Assembly: GCA_023417775.1 (NCBI GenBank)
Contig: JAEZEJ010000119.1
Coordinates: forward strand, 24,650 to 88,649
Direction of reading: 5' to 3'
DNA: 64,000 nt
Source of the DNA: Actinomycetes bacterium
GTDB taxonomy: Bacteria; Actinomycetota; Actinomycetes; Propionibacteriales; Nocardioidaceae
How positions within the stretch are numbered: position 1 is the stretch's first letter; each line of letters opens with the position of its first letter. The position numbers and the translations under genes are program-made. Positions 8,840 to 16,916 of this stretch are shown one piece after another. The notes beneath the pieces were generated by a model that was not told where the DNA came from, did not search any database, and saw only the letters and a program-made list of their open reading frames with translations.

Positions 8840-9000
8840 AGGTCCACTCGTCACTCGTCCGGACCGGACCTGGAGGCCTCGGCGGAGTGGACCAATGAGG
8901 TGACCAACGGCCCGAAATATCTGCAAACTGGGATGCGCACCGCGCCGCGGTGAAACACAAAAGCCCAGGTCAAGAGGGGTAGGGGCACCGATCCCGGCAC

Positions 9001-9043
9001 CTGGGGGTCAAGGGGTCGCAGGTTCAAATCCTGTCAGCCCGAC
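9001..9043 (+). repeat. Right attachment repeat (attR), partial tRNA-Pro copy
   Basis: This is an exact copy of 85-127, holding only the anticodon loop to 3' end of tRNA-Pro. The D arm and 5' acceptor strand are missing, so it cannot be a functional tRNA gene. It marks the right end of the island. Confidence 0.93.
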
Positions 9044-9503
9044 GTATCTGCCCTGGTGAGAGAAGCTTTCTTGCCAGGGCATCGTCATTTCACGAAGGGG
9101 CGAGCGGGGCCCGCCGCGTTTCTGTGACACAGCCCCGACGGAGATGGCCAGAAGGTTATGTTCCTGTAGTTATAAGGCGGGTCGGTGCGCTCCAAGTCGA
9201 AGGGTCCTGCCCGGACGCCGTTTTCGGCGACGTCGATGGCGACGAGGTGCAGACCGGCGTTGCGAACGCAGGCCGGAGCCATCTCGAGGCTCGTCGCCGG
9301 GAGATCGGGTCCTCGTCGAGTGCGTCGGGTGCGGCGGCGTACCGCTGCGCGAAGTCGCCGTGTCCCGAATTCGACCGATGTGCTCGTCTCGGACGGATCC
9401 GGGCCACACTCGCTGCACGAACTCGGCGGCAGCCGACGCGTAGAATCGAACCGAGAACACTGGGCCGGACGCCCAGCTCAAGTTGCACGGAGTGGAAGCA
9501 CTG
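9044..9503. other. Gene-free stretch to the right of the island
   Basis: Apart from the hairpin at 9049-9081 I see no convincing gene in these 460 bases. The open frames present overlap in several registers, lack ribosome-binding sites and are Arg/Ser-rich. A -10-like TAGAAT at 9441-9446 could belong to a promoter for the gene starting at 9504. Confidence 0.5.
9049..9081 (+). terminator. Ancestral tRNA-Pro terminator, now separated from the tRNA
   Basis: TGCCCTGG (9049-9056) pairs perfectly with CCAGGGCA (9074-9081) around a 17-base loop, followed by a weak T-rich stretch. It sits 6 bases after the right repeat, where the terminator of an uninterrupted tRNA-Pro gene would be expected. It is therefore probably the original terminator, displaced by the island. 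Confidence 0.55.
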
Positions 9504-10007
9504 ATGGCGGTTCCCGGTACGAAAGAAGACCTTCTCGCTGCCATCGAGAAGACCTTCACGCGACTGGAGAAGGATCTCGATCGCGTTCCCGTCGACGAAA
9601 CCCGGAAGCCGGTCCTCGAAGGTCACGTCAAGGGGACCATGATGAGCCCCGCGGACCTGGTGGCCTATCTCATCGGGTGGAACGAGCAGGTCCTGACCTG
9701 GCACCTACGCCGTAGGGAGGGACTGCCTGACGAGCTGCCCGCCCCCGGGGTCAGATGGAACGAGCTCGGTCTCCTCGCCCAGCGCTACTACTCTGAGCAC
9801 ACCTCTGACTCGTGGGGGAGCCTGCGTGCTCAGCTCGCCGAGGCCAAGGGCAGGATCGTCGCGCTGATCAACAGCTACTCGGACGACGACCTCTACGGCG
9901 AACCCTGGTACGGCAAATGGACCATGGGCCGCATGATCTCGTTCAACACATCATCGCCCTATGTCAATGCCAGAGGCCGCATCAGAGCCTGGCTCCGTAC
10001 CCTCTGA
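9504..10007 (+). CDS. ClbS/DfsB family four-helix bundle protein
   Basis: This 167-residue protein begins MAVPGTKEDLLAAIEKTF, the typical opening of the ClbS/DfsB (DUF1706) family. These proteins belong to the DinB-like four-helix-bundle superfamily; ClbS hydrolyses the cyclopropane of colibactin to protect producer cells. Family features seen include the aromatic segment LIGWNEQVLTWHL and the C-terminal WTMGRMISFNTSSPYVNARGRI. ATG 9504 was chosen because the family begins there. It is the first chromosomal gene right of the island. The substrate here is unknown; the family is broad. Confidence 0.85.
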   Translation: MAVPGTKEDLLAAIEKTFTRLEKDLDRVPVDETRKPVLEGHVKGTMMSPADLVAYLIGWNEQVLTWHLRRREGLPDELPAPGVRWNELGLLAQRYYSEHTSDSWGSLRAQLAEAKGRIVALINSYSDDDLYGEPWYGKWTMGRMISFNTSSPYVNARGRIRAWLRTL

Positions 10008-10131
10008 AGTCGCGGAGAACGAGTCGCTGCTGTCAGGGCTCGAGGATCACCCCGTCGAGGCGCTGATCGCATCCGACCGTCGGCGTCACCCTTGGAGCGA
10101 AGAAGCCCCGGTCTGCGGGAGAATCGGTCCC

Positions 10132-10617
10132 GTGGGCGAATTCGGGTTCTCTGTCATCGGGGCAGCGTTCCTGGTCGTGCTCCTCGCACCGACCTGGTGG
10201 TGGGCATCGCGCGGTCGGCCAGTCGGATACGACCCGCCCAGCGAGCCACGGGCGCTCGGGATCGTCGAGCGATGCGGCCAGGTACTCACCAGCGCAACGG
10301 CGCTGACCTTCGCCGGTACTCACCTGCGGCCCTTCTCGGCCTGGTCATGGTGGCTCATCGCCGCCATCGTCCTGATGGTCGCGTACCTGGTGTGCTGGCT
10401 GCGCTACGGTCGCAGCGCTCGGACGATCGTCGACTTCTACCGACGGCTAGGCCCGGTGCCGGTGCCACTGGCCACGCTGCCCGTGGCAGCGTTCATGTCG
10501 CTCGGCGTCTACGCCGGCGCATGGCCGCTGATCGTCGCCTCCGCGGTTCTCGGCGTGGGGCATATCAGCATCCACCTGCGCCATCTCTCGGCCCTCCGTG
10601 CTGCGAGCGGTCGCTGA
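10132..10617 (+). CDS. Hypothetical integral membrane protein
   Basis: This 161-residue protein has about four hydrophobic segments (FSVIGAAFLVVLLAPTWWW near the N-terminus, WWLIAAIVLMVAYLVCWL, VPLATLPVAAFMSLGVYAG and WPLIVASAVLGVGHI). GTG at 10132 follows GGGAG by about 10 bases and places the first membrane segment at the N-terminus. I do not recognise the family. It is followed after 14 bases by a lipoprotein gene in the same direction, so the two may be co-transcribed. Confidence 0.7.
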   Translation: MGEFGFSVIGAAFLVVLLAPTWWWASRGRPVGYDPPSEPRALGIVERCGQVLTSATALTFAGTHLRPFSAWSWWLIAAIVLMVAYLVCWLRYGRSARTIVDFYRRLGPVPVPLATLPVAAFMSLGVYAGAWPLIVASAVLGVGHISIHLRHLSALRAASGR

Positions 10618-10631
10618 CTAGACTCCTCCAC

Positions 10632-11276
10632 GTGCGACGGGGACGACTACTGACGACTGCTCTCATCCTTGCGGCGACCGCGCTGCTGGCCGGATGCACC
10701 TCCGACGGCGGGGGTGATCCGAACGATGTCTCGGGCATCCCGGCGGACTGGCTCACGTCCACCGAGGAAGGGTGGCCCTCCTCGAAGGCCCACGGCGGCG
10801 GCGTACCCGTCCTCTCGAGGAAACCCTGCCTGCTGACCGATCGTGCTCCGCAGGTCCTCGACGGCGATGCCGATTTCACCGACACCGGATGGGGTGGCTA
10901 CGGCACCGGTCCCGACGGCTACCGCTACATCTGCAATCTCTGGAAGCGCGGCTCCTATGCCGGTGACCTGCAGGTGCTCCGTCCGGGCGCCGCCAGCGAC
11001 GCGGCCACGACGGTCGATCAGTTCCGCACGCAGAAGAGCTCGGCCGTTCAGGAGAACTCCGTGGAGAAGGTGACCTCCGGACAACTGGAGATGCTGGTGC
11101 TCACTCGCTGGTATCCCACCAACCCGCAGGGCATGTACCAGGCGCTCTACTTCGACGAAGCAGCCGACGCCCTCGTCTCCTTGGAGATCAACTCGCTCGA
11201 CGAGGACGACTTCGACACCCTCACCCCGCAGGATGTCGCCGATGCGCTCGTCGAGACCATGGCCGCGGCCTCGTGA
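10632..11276 (+). CDS. Predicted lipoprotein of unknown function
   Basis: This 214-residue protein starts with GTG and has a short basic N-terminus, a hydrophobic stretch and the lipobox LAGC, giving a lipidated Cys near residue 18. The mature part has two further cysteines, in KPCLLTDRAP and RYICNLW, which could form a disulfide. Its general layout resembles DUF3558-type actinobacterial lipoproteins but I cannot assign a family. It probably shares a transcript with the upstream membrane protein. Confidence 0.75.
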   Translation: MRRGRLLTTALILAATALLAGCTSDGGGDPNDVSGIPADWLTSTEEGWPSSKAHGGGVPVLSRKPCLLTDRAPQVLDGDADFTDTGWGGYGTGPDGYRYICNLWKRGSYAGDLQVLRPGAASDAATTVDQFRTQKSSAVQENSVEKVTSGQLEMLVLTRWYPTNPQGMYQALYFDEAADALVSLEINSLDEDDFDTLTPQDVADALVETMAAAS

Positions 11277-11311
11277 CCGTGGGTGCTCGCGACACGTGAG
11301 GACCGCGCGCC

Positions 11312-11346
11312 TTCACTAAATCGTTGAACTGCGATAGCATCGCTAT
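11312..11346 (+). promoter_or_regulatory. Leaderless promoter and operator of the ArsR-CDF operon
   Basis: A -35-like TTCACT (11312-11317) and a -10 TAGCAT (11335-11340) are 17 bases apart, with the ATG at 11347 six bases after the -10. That predicts a transcript beginning at the start codon. The dyad ATAGC-ATC-GCTAT (11334-11346) covers the -10 and abuts the ATG, a logical site for ArsR autorepression. Confidence 0.55.
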
Positions 11347-11727
11347 ATGACGATGAATGTGCAGGAGGATCGGAGCTTGGACGCGCGGGCGACGGCCGCC
11401 TACGCGCATCTGTTCCAGGCGCTGGCCGATCCGACACGACTGTCGATCGTGCAGCATCTGACCTTCGGCGAGCACCGCGTGCGCGACCTGGTCGACCACC
11501 TCTCGCTGGCCCAGTCGACGGTGAGCAAGCATGTGGGCTTCCTGCTCGAATGCGGGCTCGTGCAGCTGCGTCCCGAGGGGCGCGCGAGCTGGTACTCGCT
11601 CGCGGACCCGTCCCGGCTCCGAGCGGTCATCGCCGCCGCGGAGGACCTGCTGGGAGCCACCGGCACCCAAGCCGTCCTCTGCATGCATCTGCGTCCCCAC
11701 GACCACCCGGGAACGGAGAGGCACTAG
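11347..11727 (+). CDS. ArsR/SmtB-family metal-responsive repressor
   Basis: This 126-residue winged-helix protein has the ArsR core LFQALADPTRLSIVQHL followed by the recognition helix region AQSTVSKHVGFLLECGLV. The helix-3 CxC motif of arsenic/cadmium sensors is absent. Instead the C-terminus is rich in possible ligands (CMHLRPHDHPGTERH), as in Zn/Co/Ni sensors of the CzrA/NmtR type. The gene stops 2 bases before the start of a cation-diffusion-facilitator gene. It therefore very probably senses a divalent transition metal and represses the exporter; which metal is not readable. Confidence 0.9.
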   Translation: MTMNVQEDRSLDARATAAYAHLFQALADPTRLSIVQHLTFGEHRVRDLVDHLSLAQSTVSKHVGFLLECGLVQLRPEGRASWYSLADPSRLRAVIAAAEDLLGATGTQAVLCMHLRPHDHPGTERH

Positions 11728-11729
11728 GC

Positions 11730-12671
11730 ATGGGTGCAGGACACAGTCACGGACCCGCGGCGGACGAGACCGGACATCCCGGGGACTTCCGCAAGAAGCT
11801 CTGGATCGCCTTCTCGATCACGGCGGTGATCGTCATCGCCCAAGCGGTCGGCTCCGTCATCACCGGAAGCCTCGCGCTCCTCACCGACACCGTCCACGCC
11901 ATCACCGACGCCTCGGGTCTGCTGGTGGCGCTCATCGCGGCGACCCTGGTGCTCAAACCCACGACCTCGCGACGCACGTGGGGCTTCCGGCGCATCGAGG
12001 TGATCGTCGCCCTCGGCCAGTCGACCCTGCTGCTCGTCATCGGCGGCTACGCCGCCTTCGAGGGGATCCGGCGCCTGTTCGAGCCGCCGGAGGTGCCGGC
12101 GGGAGAACTGCTCGTCTTCGGCGTCATCGGCCTGCTCGCCAATATCGTCGCCATCGGCCTCCTCGCCTCGAGCCGCAGCGCGAACTTCAACATGCGCGCG
12201 GCCTTCCTCGAAGTCCTCAACGACGCGCTGGGCTCGCTCGGCGTCATCATCGCCGCCATCGTCATCGCGACCACCGGCTTCCTGCAGGCCGACGCCATCG
12301 CCGGCCTCCTCATCGCCGCGCTCATCGTCCCCCGGGCCTTCACCTTGATGCGCGAGACGACGAGCGTCCTGATGGAGTTCACCCCGGAGGGACTCGACCT
12401 CGATGAGGTGCGCTCCCACATGCTGAGCCTCGATCACGTCACCGACGTGCACGACCTGCACGCGTCCACCGTCGCGACGGGCCTGCCGACCGTGACGGCG
12501 CACGTGGTGGTCGAGGACGAGTGCTTCACCGACGGCCACGCGGCCGAGACGCTCCGGGCGATCAAGGACTGCGTCGCCGAGCACTTCGAGATCTCCGTGC
12601 AGCACTCGACCTTCCAGATCGAGACCCGGGAGATCGCCGAGCACGAGCCCAGTGCGGCCAAGCACGGATAG
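11730..12671 (+). CDS. Cation diffusion facilitator family metal exporter (CzcD-like)
   Basis: This 313-residue protein has a His-containing N-terminus (MGAGHSHG), six membrane segments and a C-terminal cytoplasmic domain, as in CDF proton-coupled exporters of Zn/Cd/Co. The metal site in membrane helix 2 is HAITD (HxxxD). In helix 5 the usual HxxxD is EVLND, an H-to-E change that may alter specificity. The C-terminal part (about residues 215-300) fits the ferredoxin-like dimerisation domain. It is the second gene of the ArsR operon, with the ribosome-binding site GGAGAGG. Confidence 0.92.
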   Translation: MGAGHSHGPAADETGHPGDFRKKLWIAFSITAVIVIAQAVGSVITGSLALLTDTVHAITDASGLLVALIAATLVLKPTTSRRTWGFRRIEVIVALGQSTLLLVIGGYAAFEGIRRLFEPPEVPAGELLVFGVIGLLANIVAIGLLASSRSANFNMRAAFLEVLNDALGSLGVIIAAIVIATTGFLQADAIAGLLIAALIVPRAFTLMRETTSVLMEFTPEGLDLDEVRSHMLSLDHVTDVHDLHASTVATGLPTVTAHVVVEDECFTDGHAAETLRAIKDCVAEHFEISVQHSTFQIETREIAEHEPSAAKHG

Positions 12672-12698
12672 GGTCGGCGGCCGCGGACAGGCCTCCGA

Positions 12699-14015
12699 TC
12701 AGCCGTCGGCGTCGGCCGCCTCGCGCTCACGGCCGATCTTCTCGCCCTGCTCGTAGCTGTCCACCTGGGTGACCCGGCCGGTGAGGCTGAGCCGTTCGAT
12801 GTCCTCCGCGGTGCACAGGCGCTCTGGGTCGATGAGATACACGTGGCGACCCTCGCCGTCGAACGCCCTCATGGTCTCCGCGAGCATCGTGAGCGCCACC
12901 ATCTTCACCTCGACCACCTCCGTGAGATCGACGACCACGTAGCGATCGTCGATCTCGTCATTGGACATCCGGCGCACCACCGTCTCCGCCGCGACGAAGT
13001 CGAGGGTCCCCTGCAGCCGGTACATCGCCGCAGTGCCGAAGTCGTTCTCCAGATAGTCCGCGGTGATCGCCTCCCGCAGGGCGAGGTGGCCGACTTCCGG
13101 GATGTGCATGAGGTGCAGCCCCATGTCCCGGGCGAGGCGCTCACAGGTCGCGACGCCGCGCACGCTGTTGCCGTGCTCGTCGAGACGTGGGGAGAAGGTC
13201 GCGATCCCCAAGCGGCCTGGAGAGGCTCCGACGATCCCGCCGCCGACGCCGCTCTTGGCGGGCACGCCCACGGCCGACACCCAGTCACCCGCGGCGTCGT
13301 ACATCCCGCAGGTCGTCATCACCGAGAGGACGTGTCCCGCGACCTCCTCGTCGATGACCCGCTCGCGCGTGACCGGCTGCACGCCGCCGGACGCGAGGGT
13401 CGCCCCCATCAGGGCGAGATCGCGAGCGCAGACCTTGATCGATCCCTGCCGTACGTACCCCTCGACCGCCAGATCGGGATCGGCGTGCAGTGCGCCCGAT
13501 GCCCGCAGCATGTTCGCGATACCGCGGTTGCGGAAGGCCGTCGACATCTCCGAGGAGAACACCTCCTCGTCGACCTCCAGCTCCCGCCCCGCGCACTGGC
13601 TGAGGAAACGGCGCACGCACTCGAACTTCTCCTCGGCACTGTCGCCTGGGACCAGGGAGAAGGTCGTGATCGCGCCGGCATTGATCATCGGATTGGCGGG
13701 CCTGCCCTCGTGATCGAGGGAGATGGCATTGAAGGCATCGCCGGACGGCTCGACGCCGACATTGGCCAGCACCTGGTCCAGTCCGCGTTCGCGGATGGCG
13801 AGCGCGTAGGTGAAGGCCTTCGCGACCGACTGGATGGTGAAGGCCTTCTCGGCATCGCCGGCCGTGTAGATCTGCCCGTCGAGCATGGCCAGGGCGACGC
13901 CGAAACTGTCAGGATCCACCTGCTGCAGCTCGGGGATGTAGTCGGCGAGCTGACCGCTGTCCTCGCGGAGCTCCTCCAGCACGCTGGCCAAGTACGGTTC
14001 GATGGGAGAACGCAT
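12699..14015 (-). CDS. glsA: Glutaminase A with C-terminal STAS domain
   Basis: This 438-residue protein hydrolyses L-glutamine to glutamate and ammonia. The N-terminal 300 or so residues are a serine-dependent beta-lactamase-like glutaminase: YIPELQQVDPDSFG, the catalytic Ser-x-x-Lys in QSVAKAFTYAL, and NPMINAGAI. Residues about 320-430 form a STAS domain (LQGTLDFVAAETVVRRM, then DDRYVVVDLTEVVEV), making the protein longer than the roughly 310-residue single-domain enzyme. STAS domains bind ligands or mediate protein contacts, so a regulatory or anchoring role is likely. It converges on the CDF gene. Confidence 0.93.
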   Translation of the reverse strand: MRSPIEPYLASVLEELREDSGQLADYIPELQQVDPDSFGVALAMLDGQIYTAGDAEKAFTIQSVAKAFTYALAIRERGLDQVLANVGVEPSGDAFNAISLDHEGRPANPMINAGAITTFSLVPGDSAEEKFECVRRFLSQCAGRELEVDEEVFSSEMSTAFRNRGIANMLRASGALHADPDLAVEGYVRQGSIKVCARDLALMGATLASGGVQPVTRERVIDEEVAGHVLSVMTTCGMYDAAGDWVSAVGVPAKSGVGGGIVGASPGRLGIATFSPRLDEHGNSVRGVATCERLARDMGLHLMHIPEVGHLALREAITADYLENDFGTAAMYRLQGTLDFVAAETVVRRMSNDEIDDRYVVVDLTEVVEVKMVALTMLAETMRAFDGEGRHVYLIDPERLCTAEDIERLSLTGRVTQVDSYEQGEKIGREREAADADG

Positions 14016-14104
14016 ACGCCCAGGCTAGGGGTTCTCGGCGATCGCGCCCGTCGGTCGGAGCGCCGCGACGATGCCTCGCCCAGGTCCGCCGATACGGTGG
14101 GCCC

Positions 14105-14800
14105 ATGCCTGGGGTGCCGCGGTGGCGTGATGACCTGATGCGACTGGACCGGTCATCCTGGCCGATGTTCCTCGACGCGAATTCGGGCCTTCCGGGACCG
14201 CGAGCCAATCTCGCTCTGGCCGCGGCTGTGGCAGACCTCGCCGATGCCCAGCTGATCGACGCGCTGCTGGCCGGCGACCACGAGTATCGAGTGCTCTGTG
14301 GCGCGATGGCTCTCGGCGGGCTCGCTGCCGAGCCGGAAGCGGCGGCACGGCTGCGTCAACTCGCCGCCGATGACCGATGGCGCGTACGCGAGGGGGTGGC
14401 GATGGGGCTCCAGCGTCTCGGAGACTCCGATCTCGCGACGATGGAGTCACTGGTGCTGGACTGGGTCGACGATCCCGATCCGCTGGTGCAGCGGGCCGCC
14501 GCAGCGGCGATCTGCGAACCTCGGCTGCTCGCCACGCCCGCGGCCGCCGCGGTCGCCATCGAGGTCTGCCGCCGCGCCACGGTGAGTCTGGGCGCGCGAC
14601 CGTCGGCTCTACGACGCGAGCCGGCCGTGCGTACGCTCCGCCAAGGCCTGGGTTACTGCTGGAGCGTCGCTGTCGCCGCGGATCCGGAACCGGGGCTGAC
14701 CGCTTTCCGCGAACTCGATGGGCGGGACCCCGATATCGCCTGGATCATCGCGCAGAACCTGCGCAAGACTCGATTGGCGCGCCTCCTCCAGGGCGCCTGA
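14105..14800 (+). CDS. HEAT-repeat protein
   Basis: This 231-residue protein is built of Ala/Leu-rich helical pairs such as RVLCGAMALGGLAAEPEAAARLRQL and WRVREGVAMGLQRLGD, typical of HEAT repeats. The ending DIAWIIAQNLRKTRLARL resembles the AlkD-type DNA alkylation repair family, but the catalytic residues of that family cannot be confirmed by eye. It lies 40 bases upstream of a DNA ligase gene in the same direction, which gives weak support for a DNA-repair link. Confidence 0.75.
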   Translation: MPGVPRWRDDLMRLDRSSWPMFLDANSGLPGPRANLALAAAVADLADAQLIDALLAGDHEYRVLCGAMALGGLAAEPEAAARLRQLAADDRWRVREGVAMGLQRLGDSDLATMESLVLDWVDDPDPLVQRAAAAAICEPRLLATPAAAAVAIEVCRRATVSLGARPSALRREPAVRTLRQGLGYCWSVAVAADPEPGLTAFRELDGRDPDIAWIIAQNLRKTRLARLLQGA

Positions 14801-14840
14801 TGCCGGGCGGAGTGTCGGTGGTCGGTGGGACGATGCAGGG

Positions 14841-16358
14841 ATGATGCTCTCGGAGCTGGTCACCACCGCGCAGGAGGTGACCGCCACGTCGTCGCGGCTC
14901 GCCAAGGTCGACGCGCTCGCACAGGTGCTGAAGCGCGCCGAGCCCGCGGAGATCGAGCCGGCCGTGGGATGGCTGATCGCCACGCCGAGGCAGGGTCGCC
15001 TCGGCGTGGGCTGGCGAGGGATCAGCGCCCTCACTGTGAACCATGCTGACGCTCCATCGCTGTCGGTCGCCGAGGTCGACGCGGCGCTGGACGCTCTCGC
15101 CGCGGTGGCCGGCAAGGGATCGGTGGCGTCCCGCGCCGCGCTCCTGGAGGATCTCGCCTCCCGCGGCACGGCCGAGGAGTGGGACTTCCTCGTGCGGGTG
15201 ATCCTCGGCGAACTGCGCACCGGTGCGCTGGAGGGTGTGCTCCTCGACGCGATCGCCAGGGCATCGGGGCGCACGAAGGAGGCGGTCCGGCGCGCGGCGA
15301 TGCTCTCGGGCGATCTCGGCGAGACGGCACGGATCGCGCTCCTGGGTGCGGCAGAGGATCTCGCCGCGGTCGGACTGGTCGTCGGACGCCCGGTACTGCC
15401 GATGCTCGCCTCCACCGCGGCCACCCCCTCGGCCGCCCTCGATATCACCGGCGAGGCATCGGCCGAGTACAAACTCGACGGCGCACGCATCCAGGTGCAT
15501 CGCCGCGGCGACGAGGTCGGTGTCTTCACCCGGAACCTCGCCGACATCACCCATCGCGTCCCCGAGATCGTCGAGATCGTCCGCGGTCTCCCGGCCCGGG
15601 ATCTCATCCTCGACGGCGAGACCCTGTCGTTGAACGAGGACGGCGGCCCCCGCCCGTTCCAGGAGACGATGGCACGCTTCGGGGCCGAGGTCTCGCGCGA
15701 CGTACTGCTACGACCCTGGTTCTTCGACCTGCTCCACCTCGACGGCCGCGATCTCATCGACGAGCCCCTGCGCACCCGCCTGGCCGAGCTCGACCGGATC
15801 GCGGGGGAGTGGCGCATGCCGGGCATCGTCACCGCGGATGCCGAGGAGGTCGAGGAGCTGTCGAAGGCCGCCCTCGCCGCAGGACACGAGGGCGTCGTCG
15901 TCAAAGCGATCGACTCCGCCTATGTCGCGGGCCGGCGCGGCAAGGCCTGGGTCAAGGCCAAGCCGGTGCACACCTACGATCTCGTCGTGCTGGCCGCCGA
16001 ATGGGGCTCGGGACGACGGCGCGGGTGGTTGTCGAATCTGCACCTCGGCGCCCATGACCCGACAGGGGAGTTCGGTGAGCCCGGCGGCTACGTCATGGTC
16101 GGCAAGACCTTCAAGGGGCTCACCGACGAGCTGCTGCGATGGCAGACCGAGCACTTCCCCGAGCTGGAGACGCGCCGCACCCAGTCGACGGTCTTCCTGC
16201 GTCCGGAGACCGTGGTCGAGATCGCCATCGACGGGGTGCAACGCTCGCCGCGGTATCCCGGTGGCATCGCCCTGCGCTTCGCCCGCGTCAAGCGGTACCG
16301 CCCCGACAAGCGCCCCCAGGACGCCGACACCGTCCAGACCCTCCGCGGCCTCGGCTGA
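14841..16358 (+). CDS. lig: ATP-dependent DNA ligase
   Basis: This 505-residue enzyme has the ordered nucleotidyltransferase motifs: motif I EYKLDGARI with the adenylated Lys (about residue 211), motif III LILDGETL, motif IV EGVVVKAIDS and motif V WVKAKPVHTYDLVV, followed by an OB-fold domain. An N-terminal alpha-helical DNA-binding domain precedes these, as in archaeal ligases and mycobacterial LigB. It seals nicks using ATP, as an accessory to the NAD-dependent LigA expected elsewhere in the genome. Two tandem ATGs (14841 and 14844) follow a weak AGGG. Confidence 0.95.
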   Translation: MMLSELVTTAQEVTATSSRLAKVDALAQVLKRAEPAEIEPAVGWLIATPRQGRLGVGWRGISALTVNHADAPSLSVAEVDAALDALAAVAGKGSVASRAALLEDLASRGTAEEWDFLVRVILGELRTGALEGVLLDAIARASGRTKEAVRRAAMLSGDLGETARIALLGAAEDLAAVGLVVGRPVLPMLASTAATPSAALDITGEASAEYKLDGARIQVHRRGDEVGVFTRNLADITHRVPEIVEIVRGLPARDLILDGETLSLNEDGGPRPFQETMARFGAEVSRDVLLRPWFFDLLHLDGRDLIDEPLRTRLAELDRIAGEWRMPGIVTADAEEVEELSKAALAAGHEGVVVKAIDSAYVAGRRGKAWVKAKPVHTYDLVVLAAEWGSGRRRGWLSNLHLGAHDPTGEFGEPGGYVMVGKTFKGLTDELLRWQTEHFPELETRRTQSTVFLRPETVVEIAIDGVQRSPRYPGGIALRFARVKRYRPDKRPQDADTVQTLRGLG

Positions 16359-16385
16359 ACGGCCGTCTCCACGACGAAGCGTCGA

Positions 16386-16916
16386 TCAGGAGCGGTCGTA
16401 GTGGTCGAGCACCTCGGACATGGCCGGTTCGAGCGCCTCGTGCGCGTCGATCTCCCGTTCGCCGCCCGTGTAGTTGACGGCCAGCGTGACATCGTCCAGG
16501 TAGGCGACATAGCGTCCGGTGTTGCCCAGGGCGGAGTACACGTTCACCGCGACGCCGTCGATCGACACCTGCTCGTCTCCGGGATCGCCCGGCTCGGCCT
16601 CCGAGACCCAGATGGTGAGACTCGGTGTCACGAAACCATTGGGCCCCTCCCACTGGCAGCCCGGCCCTTCGGGCGGCTGAAGCACCACGGCCTCGAGGTC
16701 CTGGAGCCCGAGATAGTCGAGCGTGGCATCGCTGATCGCCGCGCAGGCGTCGATCTCCGCCACCTCCTCCGGCAGATCGTCCGGGGTGACCTCCACGCCG
16801 TTACGGGTGTGGGTGATCTCCTGCGTCGAGCAGGCGGAGAGGAGGATGAGCCCGCTGATGAGCAGGGGTGCCACGCGTGCGCTTCTTCGGCCTCGGGGCA
16901 TCGGGTGGACGATCAC
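16386..16916 (-). CDS. DUF3558-like lipoprotein
   Basis: This 176-residue protein has a signal peptide ending in the lipobox LSAC (Cys29) after a basic MPRGRRSARV segment, so it is predicted to be anchored outside the membrane. The mature part has the DUF3558 pattern: DACAAISDATLDYLGL, then PGCQWEG, giving a probable Cys-Cys pair, and a later hydrophobic strand region. The GTG start overlaps the stop of the STAND ATPase gene by 4 bases (GTGA), so the two are translationally coupled. The function of DUF3558 is unknown. Confidence 0.75.
   Translation of the reverse strand: MIVHPMPRGRRSARVAPLLISGLILLSACSTQEITHTRNGVEVTPDDLPEEVAEIDACAAISDATLDYLGLQDLEAVVLQPPEGPGCQWEGPNGFVTPSLTIWVSEAEPGDPGDEQVSIDGVAVNVYSALGNTGRYVAYLDDVTLAVNYTGGEREIDAHEALEPAMSEVLDHYDRS

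Noticed and set aside
128..9000. An integrase or excisionase gene within the island
   Set aside because: None of the plausible frames carries tyrosine-recombinase (R-H-R-Y) or serine-recombinase motifs.
9001..9043. A second tRNA-Pro gene
   Set aside because: Only the anticodon loop to 3' end is present; there is no 5' acceptor strand or D arm, so it is an attachment remnant.
9144..9443. A coding gene of about 100 codons between the island and the ClbS/DfsB gene
   Set aside because: Several overlapping frames are open, all Arg/Ser-rich with no ribosome-binding site or recognisable domain.
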